52,720 nt of DNA, taken from NCBI GenBank assembly GCA_002358855.1, contig DEPQ01000054.1:1-52720 (forward strand), in the 5' to 3' direction. Each line of letters opens with the position of its first letter. Position 1 is the first letter of the stretch. The position numbers and the translations under genes are program-made. Under the pieces are notes generated by a model. It searched no databases, had not been told where the DNA came from, and saw nothing but the letters and a program-made list of their open reading frames with translations. This document shows, one piece after another, positions 34,880 to 43,864 of the stretch. The stretch is from Bacteroidales bacterium UBA3388. Lineage in GTDB: Bacteria > Bacteroidota > Bacteroidia > Bacteroidales > P3.

Positions 34880-35434
34880 ATGAAACTTTCAAAACATTTT
34901 TTGGTTTTAATTTCGTTTATTGCCGTTTTCTTTTTTGCTTGTAAGGAAAAGCCTACTGCAAGTACCGATGATTTTCTTGAAGGTAAGGAGTTGATTTATT
35001 TTTCTCAGGAATCAGAGGTTTGGAAGGCAAAAATAAAGGATTTAGGTAGTTGTTATGCTGTTGTAGATAATAAAGAAAATCCTACTTGGTGCGATATTGT
35101 GGCGTGCAGTGAAGATTTGAAAGATTTTGATATTGAATTATATCACAGATACTTGTTTGTGCATTTTGAATTTAGCGAAAACTCTACTGCAAAAAATATT
35201 ATAGCAGAATTTTACAAGAATAAATCTGCTCAAAGTGCAGGAGTATTTGATTTAATGCTTGTTCCAAAACAGTTACAAATTCAAATAAATGAATTAAAGT
35301 CTGAAAAAATTAGTGGAGAAATGACGGGGAAAATGCAAAACAAAGTAAAATCAGAAGATATTAGAGAGGTGCGATTTGTTTTCAAAGATATTCCGTTAAA
35401 AACTACTGACGAACTTAAAAATGTCGTTAATTGA
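34880..35434 (+). CDS. Unknown lipoprotein
   Basis: This 184-aa predicted lipoprotein has a hydrophobic signal (1-20) ending FFFAC (C21), which fits a lipobox loosely. No domain is recognised. The body alternates short beta-like strands and charged helices, with C43 and C57 roughly midway in the N-terminal half. ATG 34880 is used; a TTG two codons upstream is possible but is not needed. It overlaps comF by 14 nt, and the promoter upstream probably drives both. Confidence 0.72.
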   Translation: MKLSKHFLVLISFIAVFFFACKEKPTASTDDFLEGKELIYFSQESEVWKAKIKDLGSCYAVVDNKENPTWCDIVACSEDLKDFDIELYHRYLFVHFEFSENSTAKNIIAEFYKNKSAQSAGVFDLMLVPKQLQIQINELKSEKISGEMTGKMQNKVKSEDIREVRFVFKDIPLKTTDELKNVVN

Positions 35435-36068
35435 TTTGTTTTTTCCACAGACTTGTGTTTTTTGCGGAGAGACATTGGTGCGAGGGGAGAAGACTATGTG
35501 TCTTAATTGCCACAAATTTTTTCGCTATACCAAGAATGCAAAAGAGGAATATAAGTATAAGATTACCGAAATGCCTGCTGAGAATATTGATATATTCTTG
35601 GACCATTCTCATTGTAAGAAAGCTTTGCACTCTTTTAAGTATGGAGGAAATTTATTCTTTGGAAAACAATTAGGACTCTTGTGGGCAGAACATTTAAAAG
35701 GTGTAGAGTGGATAGAAGATATTGATTTTATTATGCCGATTTCACTTCACCAAAAGAAACTCTATAAAAGAGGATATAATCAAAGTGAAGTATTGGGCGA
35801 AGTCTTGTCAAAAAAGTTGCAAATCCCTATTTTGACAAATGTAGTTAAAAGAAAAGTGAATAATCCTCCTCAGATATATGCCGAAAATCGTTGGGAAAAT
35901 GTGAGAGATATATTTGAATTAAAGCGAAATCCTGGTTTAGAAAACAAACATGTGCTAATAATTGATGATGTGATAACAACTTCTGCTACAACTAACTATT
36001 TTGTGAAAACTTTACGCCAAATTCCTAATTTAAAGCTATCTTTTGCTTATCTATCTTCAAATTGTTAA
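35421..36068 (+). CDS. ComF family phosphoribosyltransferase-like protein
   Basis: This 215-aa ComF-like protein has an N-terminal four-cysteine zinc ribbon (C12, C15, C27, C30) and a C-terminal PRTase fold with the PRPP-loop motif HVLIIDDVITTSATTNYF. The conserved KRGYNQSEVL also appears. ComF is needed for DNA uptake in competent bacteria, but the family is widespread in non-competent ones. The gene overlaps the lipoprotein by 14 nt. Confidence 0.9.
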   Translation: MSLIDLFFPQTCVFCGETLVRGEKTMCLNCHKFFRYTKNAKEEYKYKITEMPAENIDIFLDHSHCKKALHSFKYGGNLFFGKQLGLLWAEHLKGVEWIEDIDFIMPISLHQKKLYKRGYNQSEVLGEVLSKKLQIPILTNVVKRKVNNPPQIYAENRWENVRDIFELKRNPGLENKHVLIIDDVITTSATTNYFVKTLRQIPNLKLSFAYLSSNC

Positions 36069-36078
36069 GAATTAGTAT

Positions 36079-36086
36079 TATCTTTG
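36079..36086 (+). promoter_or_regulatory. Putative -7 element for the GH20 gene; decides its start
   Basis: TATCTTTG matches TAnnTTTG and lies 30 nt before ATG 36117. It overlaps the TTG that would start a longer frame (36084), so the ATG is preferred. Confidence 0.5.
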
Positions 36087-36116
36087 CCGTTGATTTTTAA
36101 CTTAATTAGAAAAATA

Positions 36117-38444
36117 ATGAAAAGAACGAGTATTTTTATCCTTTGTTTAGTTGCAACAATGCTTTGTTTTGCACAATCAAAAATAAGTATTATTCCAGAA
36201 CCTGTTTCGGTTAAAGAATTAAAACAACAACCTTTTAAATTAACTCCTGCAACGCAAATTGCTGTTAATACAAATAATCCAGAATTTCAGTCTGCTGAGT
36301 TTTTAAAAGATAAACTTGAACAAGGCTTTGGTAAAGAAATTAAAATAACTAAGCTCTCAGAATTAAAAGATGATGCAAATGCAATTCTTTTTGTAAAGGT
36401 TAGCGATAAGGTTTTAGGAAGTGAAGGCTATAATTTAAAGGTAACAGAAAAGAATATCGTTATTCAAGCAAACGAAAATGCAGGATTCTTTTACGCTGTT
36501 CAAACTCTATTGCAGTTAATTGACCCTTTATTTGTGGGGGTTAATAATATTGTGGTTTGTGAGTATGATTTAGTGCCTGCTTGTGAGATTGTGGATTATC
36601 CTCGCTTTGCTTATCGTGGAAAACACCTTGATGTTGCAAGACATTTTATGGAAATTGAAGATGTGAAACGTTATATTGATTATATGGCTTTTCATAAACT
36701 TAATGTATTGCATTGGCATTTGACAGACGATCAAGGTTGGAGATTAGAAATCAAGCAATATCCTTCTTTGCAATCAATAGCCTCTAAAAGAAAATCAACA
36801 ATCATAGGACATTATAATGATAATGATGCTCGCAATCCTAATTATGATGGATTTATTCATAAAGGATATTATACACAAGAGCAGGCTAAGGAAATTGTTG
36901 CTTACGCTAAGCAAAGAAATATTGACATTATTCCGGAAATTGAAATGCCTGGACATTCTCAATCGGTGCTTGCTGCTTATCCAAACTTGGGTTGTAAAGA
37001 TACTACTTACGAAGTATCTTGTACTTGGGGAGTTATAGAAGATGTTCTTTGTACTCAGGACGAGACAATAGAGTTTATGAAAAATGTTTTGGACGAAGTC
37101 GTGGAGATTTTCCCGTATAAATATGTTCATATAGGCGGTGATGAATGCCCAAAAGGACAATGGAAAGAATGTCCTAAGTGTCAAGCACAAATAAAGAAAC
37201 ATGGACTTAAAGATGAGTTTGAATTACAAAGTTGGTTCTTACAACAAATAACACAATATCTTAAAATCAAGAATAGACAAGCTATTGCATGGTCAGAAAT
37301 CCTTGAAGGAGGAATCAAAGATGAGGTTACTGTTATGTCTTGGTTAGGAGAAGCAGACGGAGTTGAAGCAGCACGAATGGGATATGATGCTGTAATGGTT
37401 CCTTGTGCTTATTTATATTTTGATTACTATCAAGCAGAAGCCGATAACGAACCTCTTGCAATCGGAGGCTTTACTCCGCTAAAAAAAGTCTATCATTACG
37501 AACCTATTCCAAAAGAAATAGCAGGCACAGAAGCTGAAAAACATATAATAGGAGTACAAGCAAATATGTGGAGAGAGTATATTCCTACATTTGATTACAC
37601 AATTTATATGGATTATCCTCGTACTGCTGCAATGAGTGAAACAGCTTGGAGTCAAAAAGAAAAGAAAAACTATGATTGTTTCTTAAATAGATTAGAAAAA
37701 CTATTGAAATACTACGATGAAATGGGAATGAATTATTCTCGTTCTCACTATTCTATTTCGGCAGATGTAAGTTTTAATTCTAAGACAAAGAATGTAGAAC
37801 TTGAACTAAACACTCCTGCAAAAAATTCTGAGATTATATACACCACAGATGGCAGTGAGCCTACGCTTTCTTCAAACAAATTGACTCAAAAGCTTGTTTT
37901 AGATAAAACAACAACAGTTTGTGCGTACGTAATAAGAGAAGGCAAAATTATTTCACCAATGTTTAAGGCTACTTACAATCTTAACAAAGCTACAGGAAAG
38001 AAATATGAACTTAAAAATATGAACCCTCAATACTCTGGCAGTACAAAAAATGCTTTAACAGACGGAATATTTGGTTCGGCTAAGAGTTACGATAAATGGA
38101 TTGGCACTTACGGATATGATTATGATGTAGTTGTTGATTTAGAAAAAAGAGAAAATATAAATTCTGTTTCATTGAATTTCTTGGATAATGTAGGTAGTTG
38201 GATTTTCTTGCCAACAAAAGTTCATTTCTATATCTCTGACGACAACAAAAATTGGAAAGAAATATCAGAAACCGACATTGAACTTACAAAACAAGGACAA
38301 ATCTTAAATGTAAAAGCGAATTGCAAAGACAAAAAAGCAAGATACGTTAAGATTTATGCAGAAACAGTGAGAAAATGCCCAGAAGGTCACCCTGGTTGTG
38401 GATATGACGCACACTGTTTTGCAGATGAAATAATTATTAAGTAA
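36117..38444 (+). CDS. GH20 beta-N-acetylhexosaminidase
   Basis: This exported exo-hexosaminidase (775 aa) removes terminal GlcNAc or GalNAc from glycans. It has a signal peptide (1-19), an N-terminal GH20b domain (about 25-150), and the TIM barrel with LHWHLTDDQGWRLEIK. The catalytic pair is D342-E343 in HIGGDECPKGQW. A chitobiase C-terminal Ig-like domain (about 545-625, YTTDGSEPTLSS) and a discoidin/F5-8C-like carbohydrate-binding domain complete it. It ends with a Cys-containing tail. No T9SS domain is present, so it is probably periplasmic. The next gene overlaps its stop codon by 1 nt. Confidence 0.94.
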   Translation: MKRTSIFILCLVATMLCFAQSKISIIPEPVSVKELKQQPFKLTPATQIAVNTNNPEFQSAEFLKDKLEQGFGKEIKITKLSELKDDANAILFVKVSDKVLGSEGYNLKVTEKNIVIQANENAGFFYAVQTLLQLIDPLFVGVNNIVVCEYDLVPACEIVDYPRFAYRGKHLDVARHFMEIEDVKRYIDYMAFHKLNVLHWHLTDDQGWRLEIKQYPSLQSIASKRKSTIIGHYNDNDARNPNYDGFIHKGYYTQEQAKEIVAYAKQRNIDIIPEIEMPGHSQSVLAAYPNLGCKDTTYEVSCTWGVIEDVLCTQDETIEFMKNVLDEVVEIFPYKYVHIGGDECPKGQWKECPKCQAQIKKHGLKDEFELQSWFLQQITQYLKIKNRQAIAWSEILEGGIKDEVTVMSWLGEADGVEAARMGYDAVMVPCAYLYFDYYQAEADNEPLAIGGFTPLKKVYHYEPIPKEIAGTEAEKHIIGVQANMWREYIPTFDYTIYMDYPRTAAMSETAWSQKEKKNYDCFLNRLEKLLKYYDEMGMNYSRSHYSISADVSFNSKTKNVELELNTPAKNSEIIYTTDGSEPTLSSNKLTQKLVLDKTTTVCAYVIREGKIISPMFKATYNLNKATGKKYELKNMNPQYSGSTKNALTDGIFGSAKSYDKWIGTYGYDYDVVVDLEKRENINSVSLNFLDNVGSWIFLPTKVHFYISDDNKNWKEISETDIELTKQGQILNVKANCKDKKARYVKIYAETVRKCPEGHPGCGYDAHCFADEIIIK

Positions 38445-38938
38445 TGAAAATAAAAGAAATATCGGAATTAACAGATATTAACTTGCAAAAGAGTGAGAAG
38501 GATATGCGTTCCTCTTGGGGAATACGCTTAGTTCTTCCTCTCTCTTTTGCAAATGCTTTGTTTATACTTGTTTTTTCTTTTTTTGGACTATTCTTCAATT
38601 CTTTTTCTGTTGATTTTATTTCCTCAACTCATTTTCCGCAAATAATGTATTTTTGGAAAGAAAATCTATTACATTTCTTTACTCCATCATTATTCTTTTT
38701 TCTCTTTCAATTCTTGTTAAGTATTTTAGCGATATACTCATGTCTTTTGATGTGGTTTGGACATAAATCGGGCGTTCTTTTGTTTGCAGTCAGCAAGGTG
38801 GCCTTAATTTTAGTACCTATGCTGTTTTTAGGCAACAGAGGTTATTCTTATGGAGATATTATGCTCGCTGTCTTTTTTATTGCTTACTATTATATTTATA
38901 TGATCAAACATCCAATCAAACAAACGCCAAATGAGTGA
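38444..38938 (+). CDS. Unknown small inner-membrane protein
   Basis: This 164-aa protein has four hydrophobic segments (about 30-52, 75-97, 101-121 and 134-152) after a charged N-terminus. No family is recognised. It starts at the last base of the GH20 stop codon and overlaps the RsmI-like gene by 8 nt, so it is translated as part of a compact operon. Confidence 0.75.
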   Translation: MKIKEISELTDINLQKSEKDMRSSWGIRLVLPLSFANALFILVFSFFGLFFNSFSVDFISSTHFPQIMYFWKENLLHFFTPSLFFFLFQFLLSILAIYSCLLMWFGHKSGVLLFAVSKVALILVPMLFLGNRGYSYGDIMLAVFFIAYYYIYMIKHPIKQTPNE

Positions 38939-39638
38939 AGCCATTTTATATTTATTTCCAACACCAATTGCAGATATTGAAATAAATCAGTGTTTGCCAG
39001 CAGTTAATTCCCAACTTCTTTTGGAATGTGATGATTTTGTTGTTGAGCAAGTAAGAACTGCAAGACGTTTTCTAAGAAAAGCTGGTTATAATAAAGACTT
39101 TGATAATGTAAACTTTTACGAACTAAATGAGCATACTGATTTAAAAGAAATAGATGCTTATTTGCAACCCCTAAGAGAAGGAAGAAATCTTGGTTTGATG
39201 AGCGAAGCAGGACTTCCCTGTGTGGCTGATCCAGGTGCTGCGTTGGTAAAATTGGCTCAAAAACAGGGATTCAAAGTCTGTCCCTTGATCGGTCCATCTT
39301 CTTTATTGATGTCTTTAATGGCAAGTGGATTTAACGGACAAAACTTTGCGTTTGTGGGCTATTTACCAATAGATAAAACTCAAAGAACAAAGAAAATAAA
39401 AGAGTTGGAAACGCTTTGTTATAAGATTTCACAAACTCAAATCTTTATTGAAGCACCTTATAGAAACAATCAATTGTTTCAAGCCCTTAAAGAAGTGCTT
39501 AGTGGAAATACAATGCTGTGTTTAGGAGTAGATATTGGCTTATCAACTCAGCAAATCATTAGCAAAACAATTTCAGAGTGGAAAAAAACTTCCATAGACC
39601 TTAATAAACGAAATACAGTCTTTTTGATTTATAAATAA
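38931..39638 (+). CDS. RsmI-like SAM-dependent methyltransferase
   Basis: This 235-aa tetrapyrrole-methylase-fold protein is related to RsmI, which 2'-O-methylates 16S rRNA C1402. Key motifs are LYLFPTPIADIE at the start, GLMSEAGLPCVADPGA (about 92-107) and LIGPSSLLMSLMASGFNGQNFAFVGYLP, read in two parts (118-128 and 130-146). It is shorter than E. coli RsmI (286 aa) and lacks its C-terminal extension, as Bacteroidota homologues often do. It may be a diverged paralogue and not the true RsmI. Confidence 0.87.
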   Translation: MSEAILYLFPTPIADIEINQCLPAVNSQLLLECDDFVVEQVRTARRFLRKAGYNKDFDNVNFYELNEHTDLKEIDAYLQPLREGRNLGLMSEAGLPCVADPGAALVKLAQKQGFKVCPLIGPSSLLMSLMASGFNGQNFAFVGYLPIDKTQRTKKIKELETLCYKISQTQIFIEAPYRNNQLFQALKEVLSGNTMLCLGVDIGLSTQQIISKTISEWKKTSIDLNKRNTVFLIYK

Positions 39639-39646
39639 AACAAGCA

Positions 39647-40906
39647 ATGACAAAACCTTTGGCAGAGATTTTGCGACCTGTTTCGCTCGATGACTACATA
39701 GGACAAGAACATTTGATTGGCGAAGGAGCGATTTTGAGAAAGGCAATAATGGAAAATAACGTACCCTCAATGATTTTGTGGGGACCTCCTGGCGTTGGCA
39801 AAACTACTTTGGCTGGTATTATTGCAAATACAATCTCTGCACAATTCTATACCTTGTCTGCAATCAATAGCGGAGTAAAAGACGTTAGGGAAGTTATTGA
39901 TCAAGCAAAATTAAACTATGGAAACTCAATTCTTTTCGTAGATGAAATTCATCGTTTCTCAAAAAATCAACAAGATTCTTTGCTTGGAGCAGTAGAACAA
40001 GGCATAGTAAGATTGATTGGAGCAACAACCGAAAATCCAAGTTTTGAAATCATTTCTCCACTTCTTTCAAGAGCACAAGTTTATGTATTAAAAAATCTTG
40101 AAAGACACCACTTAGAGAAAATAATTCAAAGAGCCGTATCTTACTTAGAACAAGAAGGAAAAAGAAAAATAGAAATAAAAGAAACAGAAGCCTTACTCAG
40201 AATCAGCGGAGGCGATGCAAGAAAACTAATTAACGCAATAGAATTAGTTTGTTCGCAATATTCGGGTGATTTTTCAATAGATAACAATTCTGTTTCTACA
40301 ATTATTCAACAAAACATAGCAATCTACGACAAAAAAGGAGAGAATCACTACGATATAATCTCTGCTTTCATAAAAAGTATCAGAGGTTCCGATCCAAATG
40401 CTGCTGTTTATTGGTTAGCAAGAATGATTGTATCGGGCGAAGACCCTCTTTTCATAGCAAGAAGAATGCTAATCTTAGCCTCAGAAGACATAGGAAATGC
40501 AAATCCTAATGCTCTCTTGCTTGCAAATAATTGTTTTGATGCTGTAAGCAAGATAGGCTATCCTGAATGCAGGATAATACTTTCTCAAACTGCCGTTTAT
40601 TTGGCAACATCTGCAAAAAGTAATTCTACTTATTTAGCAATAAACAAAGCAATTGAATTAGTTGAGAAAACAGGAGATAAGCCTGTGCCAATACATCTTA
40701 GAAATGCTCCAACAAAACTAATGAAAGATATAGGATATGGAGCAGATTATCGCTATTCTCACGATTATGCAAATCATTTTGTTCAACAACAATTTATGCC
40801 TGACGACCTCCAAGGACTATCTCTTTATGAGCCTGCGGACAATCGTCAAGAAAACTCCACAAGAGAATTATTAAGAAAACTTTGGTCAGGAATTTACAAT
40901 TATTAG
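39647..40906 (+). CDS. rarA: Replication-associated recombination protein RarA
   Basis: RarA (MgsA) is a AAA+ ATPase acting at stalled replication forks. The 419-aa length fits. Walker A GPPGVGKT is at 46-53, Walker B is ILFVDEIHRF, sensor 1 is GATTENPSFE, and the MgsA C-terminal domain has IRGSDPNAAVYWLARM and EDIGNANPNAL. It lies 8 nt after the RsmI-like gene and 3 nt before the DUF2461 gene. Confidence 0.95.
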   Translation: MTKPLAEILRPVSLDDYIGQEHLIGEGAILRKAIMENNVPSMILWGPPGVGKTTLAGIIANTISAQFYTLSAINSGVKDVREVIDQAKLNYGNSILFVDEIHRFSKNQQDSLLGAVEQGIVRLIGATTENPSFEIISPLLSRAQVYVLKNLERHHLEKIIQRAVSYLEQEGKRKIEIKETEALLRISGGDARKLINAIELVCSQYSGDFSIDNNSVSTIIQQNIAIYDKKGENHYDIISAFIKSIRGSDPNAAVYWLARMIVSGEDPLFIARRMLILASEDIGNANPNALLLANNCFDAVSKIGYPECRIILSQTAVYLATSAKSNSTYLAINKAIELVEKTGDKPVPIHLRNAPTKLMKDIGYGADYRYSHDYANHFVQQQFMPDDLQGLSLYEPADNRQENSTRELLRKLWSGIYNY

Positions 40907-40909
40907 TCT

Positions 40910-41578
40910 ATGAAAATAGTTTTGGATTTTTTGAATCAATTAGCCGAAAACAACAATAAAGAATGGTTTGACGCAAATAAATCTTTCTATAAAGAGGTTA
41001 AGCAAACTTTTGAAGCCTTTACCGAAAAGTTAATAATAAATATAAGTGAGTTTGACCCAACAATAAGAAATCTTACAGTGAAAGACTGCACTTATAGAAT
41101 ATATCGTGACCTTAGATTCTCAAAAGACAAAACTCCATACAAGACTCATATCGGTGCATATATCTGTCCGAATGGTAAAAAGTCAGGATTAGGCGGTTAT
41201 TATTTTCATTTAGAATCCAATTCAAAGCAATATCTTTCTTCTCATTTGCTTGCAACGGGTGCGGTGTGCATTCCAAATAATATTCTAAATAGTATAAGAG
41301 AAGATGTCTTTACTTTGCCAAAAGAGTTTGAGAATTGCATCAGTCTTGCAAAGGGTTGGGAAATAGATCAGGCAAATAAAATGAAAACAGTGCCAAAACA
41401 ATTTCCAAAAGACGCAATAAACGCCGAATATTTAAAACTTAAAGACTTTATTTTAAGCAAAAAACTCGACGATTCTTACATTTTATCAGACAACTTATTG
41501 GAAAGAGTAACCCAAGAATTTGAAAAAACAATGAAGTTCAAAGAATTTATCAACCGAGCAATACAAGCAGTTGATTAG
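40910..41578 (+). CDS. DUF2461 family protein
   Basis: This 222-aa cytoplasmic protein matches the DUF2461/TIGR02453 pattern. Its N-terminal FLNQLAENNNKEWFDANKSFY is followed by YRIYRDLRFSKDKTPYKTHIGAYI and a GLGGYYFHLE strand. The function is unknown. It probably ends the hexosaminidase-to-rarA run of tightly packed genes and overlaps the convergent ABC permease stop by 4 nt. Confidence 0.88.
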   Translation: MKIVLDFLNQLAENNNKEWFDANKSFYKEVKQTFEAFTEKLIINISEFDPTIRNLTVKDCTYRIYRDLRFSKDKTPYKTHIGAYICPNGKKSGLGGYYFHLESNSKQYLSSHLLATGAVCIPNNILNSIREDVFTLPKEFENCISLAKGWEIDQANKMKTVPKQFPKDAINAEYLKLKDFILSKKLDDSYILSDNLLERVTQEFEKTMKFKEFINRAIQAVD

Positions 41579-42918
41579 TTCTTATATTTCAACCATTTCC
41601 ACAACTCTTTATAAGTAATCTTTTTACCATACATCAATATTCCTGTGCGGTAAATCTTTGCTGCAATCACAACACATATCACAATAAAGACAATCATAAG
41701 AGCACAAGAAAGAATAATTTCCCAAGTTGCAACTCCAAACGGTATTCTCACCATCATAGCGACAGGAGCAGTGAAAGGAATTATAGAAAGCCAAAATGCA
41801 ATTGAACTTGTCGGGTTGTCGCTCAATATAGGTAAACAAATAATTGCTAAAATCAAAGGAATAGTTATAGGAAGAGTGAATTGACTTCCGTCTGTATCTA
41901 TATCAATAAGCGATCCTATTGCTCCGAACAAAGAAGCATATAATAAAAATCCCATAATGAAATAAAACACAAACATACCTACCATTAAAGGAATGTTTAT
42001 TGCAAAAAGCCCCCTAATAAGTTCAGAAGCCTCAGCTGTTTCGGTTGCATTGATTTGATCAACCGTTACAATTCTTTGATCAATATTGATTGTTTGTTCT
42101 TGTTGTATAGTAAACATTTCGGGAGCCGCAGTTTGTGCAAAAGTAATTATACCAAAAATAATTACAATCCATAATGCAATTTGAGTAAGGCTTACAAGAG
42201 CAATAGCAATTATCTTTCCAAATAACAATTCTATTGGTTTTACACTTGAAACTAATACTTCTACAACTCTATTCATTTTTTCGTCCGATACACTCTTCAT
42301 AATTTGAGCACCAAACAAAAATACAAAGAAATAAATCAAGAATCCGGCAATCATACCGAGCAATGTTTTGATTTCATTGTAAGATTCTTCGCCCGAAAAA
42401 ATATTCTTAGTATAAAAATCTATTGTAGGATTATTCACCCAAGCAATTTCTTTTTCATTCATTCCATAATCCAATCTAAGAATGCTGTTTTTTAAGATAT
42501 TTGTTAGTTGATTCTTTATTTCTTCTTGTGCACTTCCCGGAATTTCTTCCTCGCCATAATACATAAAACCTTTGATAGGAGGGGTGTCATTTGTCTTTAC
42601 GATTTCTAAAACTCCATCAACTCCCCCTTCTTTCAAAATAGTATGAGCAGTTTCTATATTGTCAAAATACTCAAACTTAATTTTGTCGGAGGTTTTAAAT
42701 TGATTCTTGAATAAATAAACGCTATCGTTTTCATTAACGCTAAGAGTTTGATCTACAACCATTATATTCAATCTATCTTCTTCAATATTAGAAAGAAAAA
42801 ATGGTGTAAAAATTAGCAAACTCATTAAAATAGGTCCGAGAATAGTCATCACAAGAAATGATTTCTTGCTAACTCGTGTAAGATATTCTCTTTTTATTAT
42901 GATTTTTATCTTATTCAT
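41575..42918 (-). CDS. ABC-2 type exporter permease (NatB-like)
   Basis: This 447-aa inner-membrane subunit has one N-terminal helix (about 21-41), a large extracytoplasmic domain (about 45-180), then about five helices (183-207, 228-253, 310-335, 350-370, 395-420). This is the NatB/ABC-2 layout. It probably exports Na+ or a small molecule with the ATPase encoded upstream, whose stop overlaps its start by 8 nt. The substrate cannot be told. Confidence 0.88.
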   Translation of the reverse strand: MNKIKIIIKREYLTRVSKKSFLVMTILGPILMSLLIFTPFFLSNIEEDRLNIMVVDQTLSVNENDSVYLFKNQFKTSDKIKFEYFDNIETAHTILKEGGVDGVLEIVKTNDTPPIKGFMYYGEEEIPGSAQEEIKNQLTNILKNSILRLDYGMNEKEIAWVNNPTIDFYTKNIFSGEESYNEIKTLLGMIAGFLIYFFVFLFGAQIMKSVSDEKMNRVVEVLVSSVKPIELLFGKIIAIALVSLTQIALWIVIIFGIITFAQTAAPEMFTIQQEQTINIDQRIVTVDQINATETAEASELIRGLFAINIPLMVGMFVFYFIMGFLLYASLFGAIGSLIDIDTDGSQFTLPITIPLILAIICLPILSDNPTSSIAFWLSIIPFTAPVAMMVRIPFGVATWEIILSCALMIVFIVICVVIAAKIYRTGILMYGKKITYKELWKWLKYKN

Positions 42919-43822
42919 TATTCCTAATTGTTTCTATAAAGATATTATTCATTGAAGGCAATATCTCTCTGTATGAAAGAATATTGGTATATTTTAGAAT
43001 ATTTGAAAGTAAATCAGCATTTTTACCCTGAGCAATAGAAAGAGTCAATGCTAATTTCCCTTTATTGACGGTAGAATTAGTGATTTGACAACCGTCAATA
43101 ATCAATGAATCTGTGTTTTCTTGATAAGGAATGATGATTTCAAAGATATTTTTCTTGAATTTCTCTTTAATCTCATATACATTGCCTTCTAAAATTTTCT
43201 TAGACTTGTTAATAAGAGCAATAGAGTCGCAAATCTCTTCTACACTCTCCATATTGTGTGTAGAAAATATGATTGTGGCTCCTTTTTCTCTTAAATTTAA
43301 AATCTCGTTCTTTAATAAATTAGCGTTTAATGGGTCAAAACCACTAAAAGGTTCATCAAAAATTAAAAGTTTCGGTTCGTGAAGAATAGTTGTTATGAAT
43401 TGTATTTTTTGAGCCATTCCTTTTGATAATTCTTCTATTCGTTTGTTCCACCAATCGCCTATTTCAAAGCGTTCAAACCAATATTCCAATCTTTTTTTAG
43501 CCTCTTTTTTGCTCAAACCCTTCAATTCTGCAAGATAAATAGCTTGTTCTCCAACCTTCATTTTCTTATAAAGTCCTCTTTCTTCGGGCAAATAACCAAT
43601 GTTTTTAATATCTTCTCTTGTTAATTTATTGCCAAAAAACAAGATTTCACCCTCATCTGGTGCTGTAATTTGGTTTATCATTCTTATAAGAGTAGTTTTT
43701 CCTGCTCCATTAGGGCCTAAAAGACCAAAAATCTCACCTTCTTTTATGCTTATCGAGACTTTATCTAATACTTTATGGGAAGAATATGATTTACTAACCT
43801 CTTTGGTTTCTAAGATATTCAT
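42911..43822 (-). CDS. ABC exporter ATP-binding protein (NatA-like)
   Basis: This 303-aa ATPase drives the ABC-2 permease. Walker A GPNGAGKTT is near 35-43, the signature is LSKGMAQKIQF, Walker B is LLIFDEPFSGFDP, and the H-loop is FSTHNME. The C-terminal DUF4162-like extension (about 215-303) is usual for NatA. It starts 42 bp from the B2 gene stop, with an AT-rich repeat between. Confidence 0.92.
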   Translation of the reverse strand: MNILETKEVSKSYSSHKVLDKVSISIKEGEIFGLLGPNGAGKTTLIRMINQITAPDEGEILFFGNKLTREDIKNIGYLPEERGLYKKMKVGEQAIYLAELKGLSKKEAKKRLEYWFERFEIGDWWNKRIEELSKGMAQKIQFITTILHEPKLLIFDEPFSGFDPLNANLLKNEILNLREKGATIIFSTHNMESVEEICDSIALINKSKKILEGNVYEIKEKFKKNIFEIIIPYQENTDSLIIDGCQITNSTVNKGKLALTLSIAQGKNADLLSNILKYTNILSYREILPSMNNIFIETIRNNE

Positions 43823-43827
43823 TTGCT

Positions 43828-43851
43828 AAAATATTTCTTTGCTTTATTTTT
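43828..43851. repeat. CAAAGAAAT-type repeat, downstream of cassette 2
   Basis: 19 nt (43833-43851) are identical to 14943-14961, and the first 14 nt (43828-43841) recur at 52649-52662. The copy lies between the B2 stop and the ABC ATPase start. Confidence 0.65.
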
Positions 43852-43864
43852 CTAATTCTTTGAA

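Noticed and set aside
36795..37202. 135-aa minus-strand frame inside the GH20 gene
   Set aside because: It is antisense to the conserved catalytic barrel and its translation has no recognisable domain.
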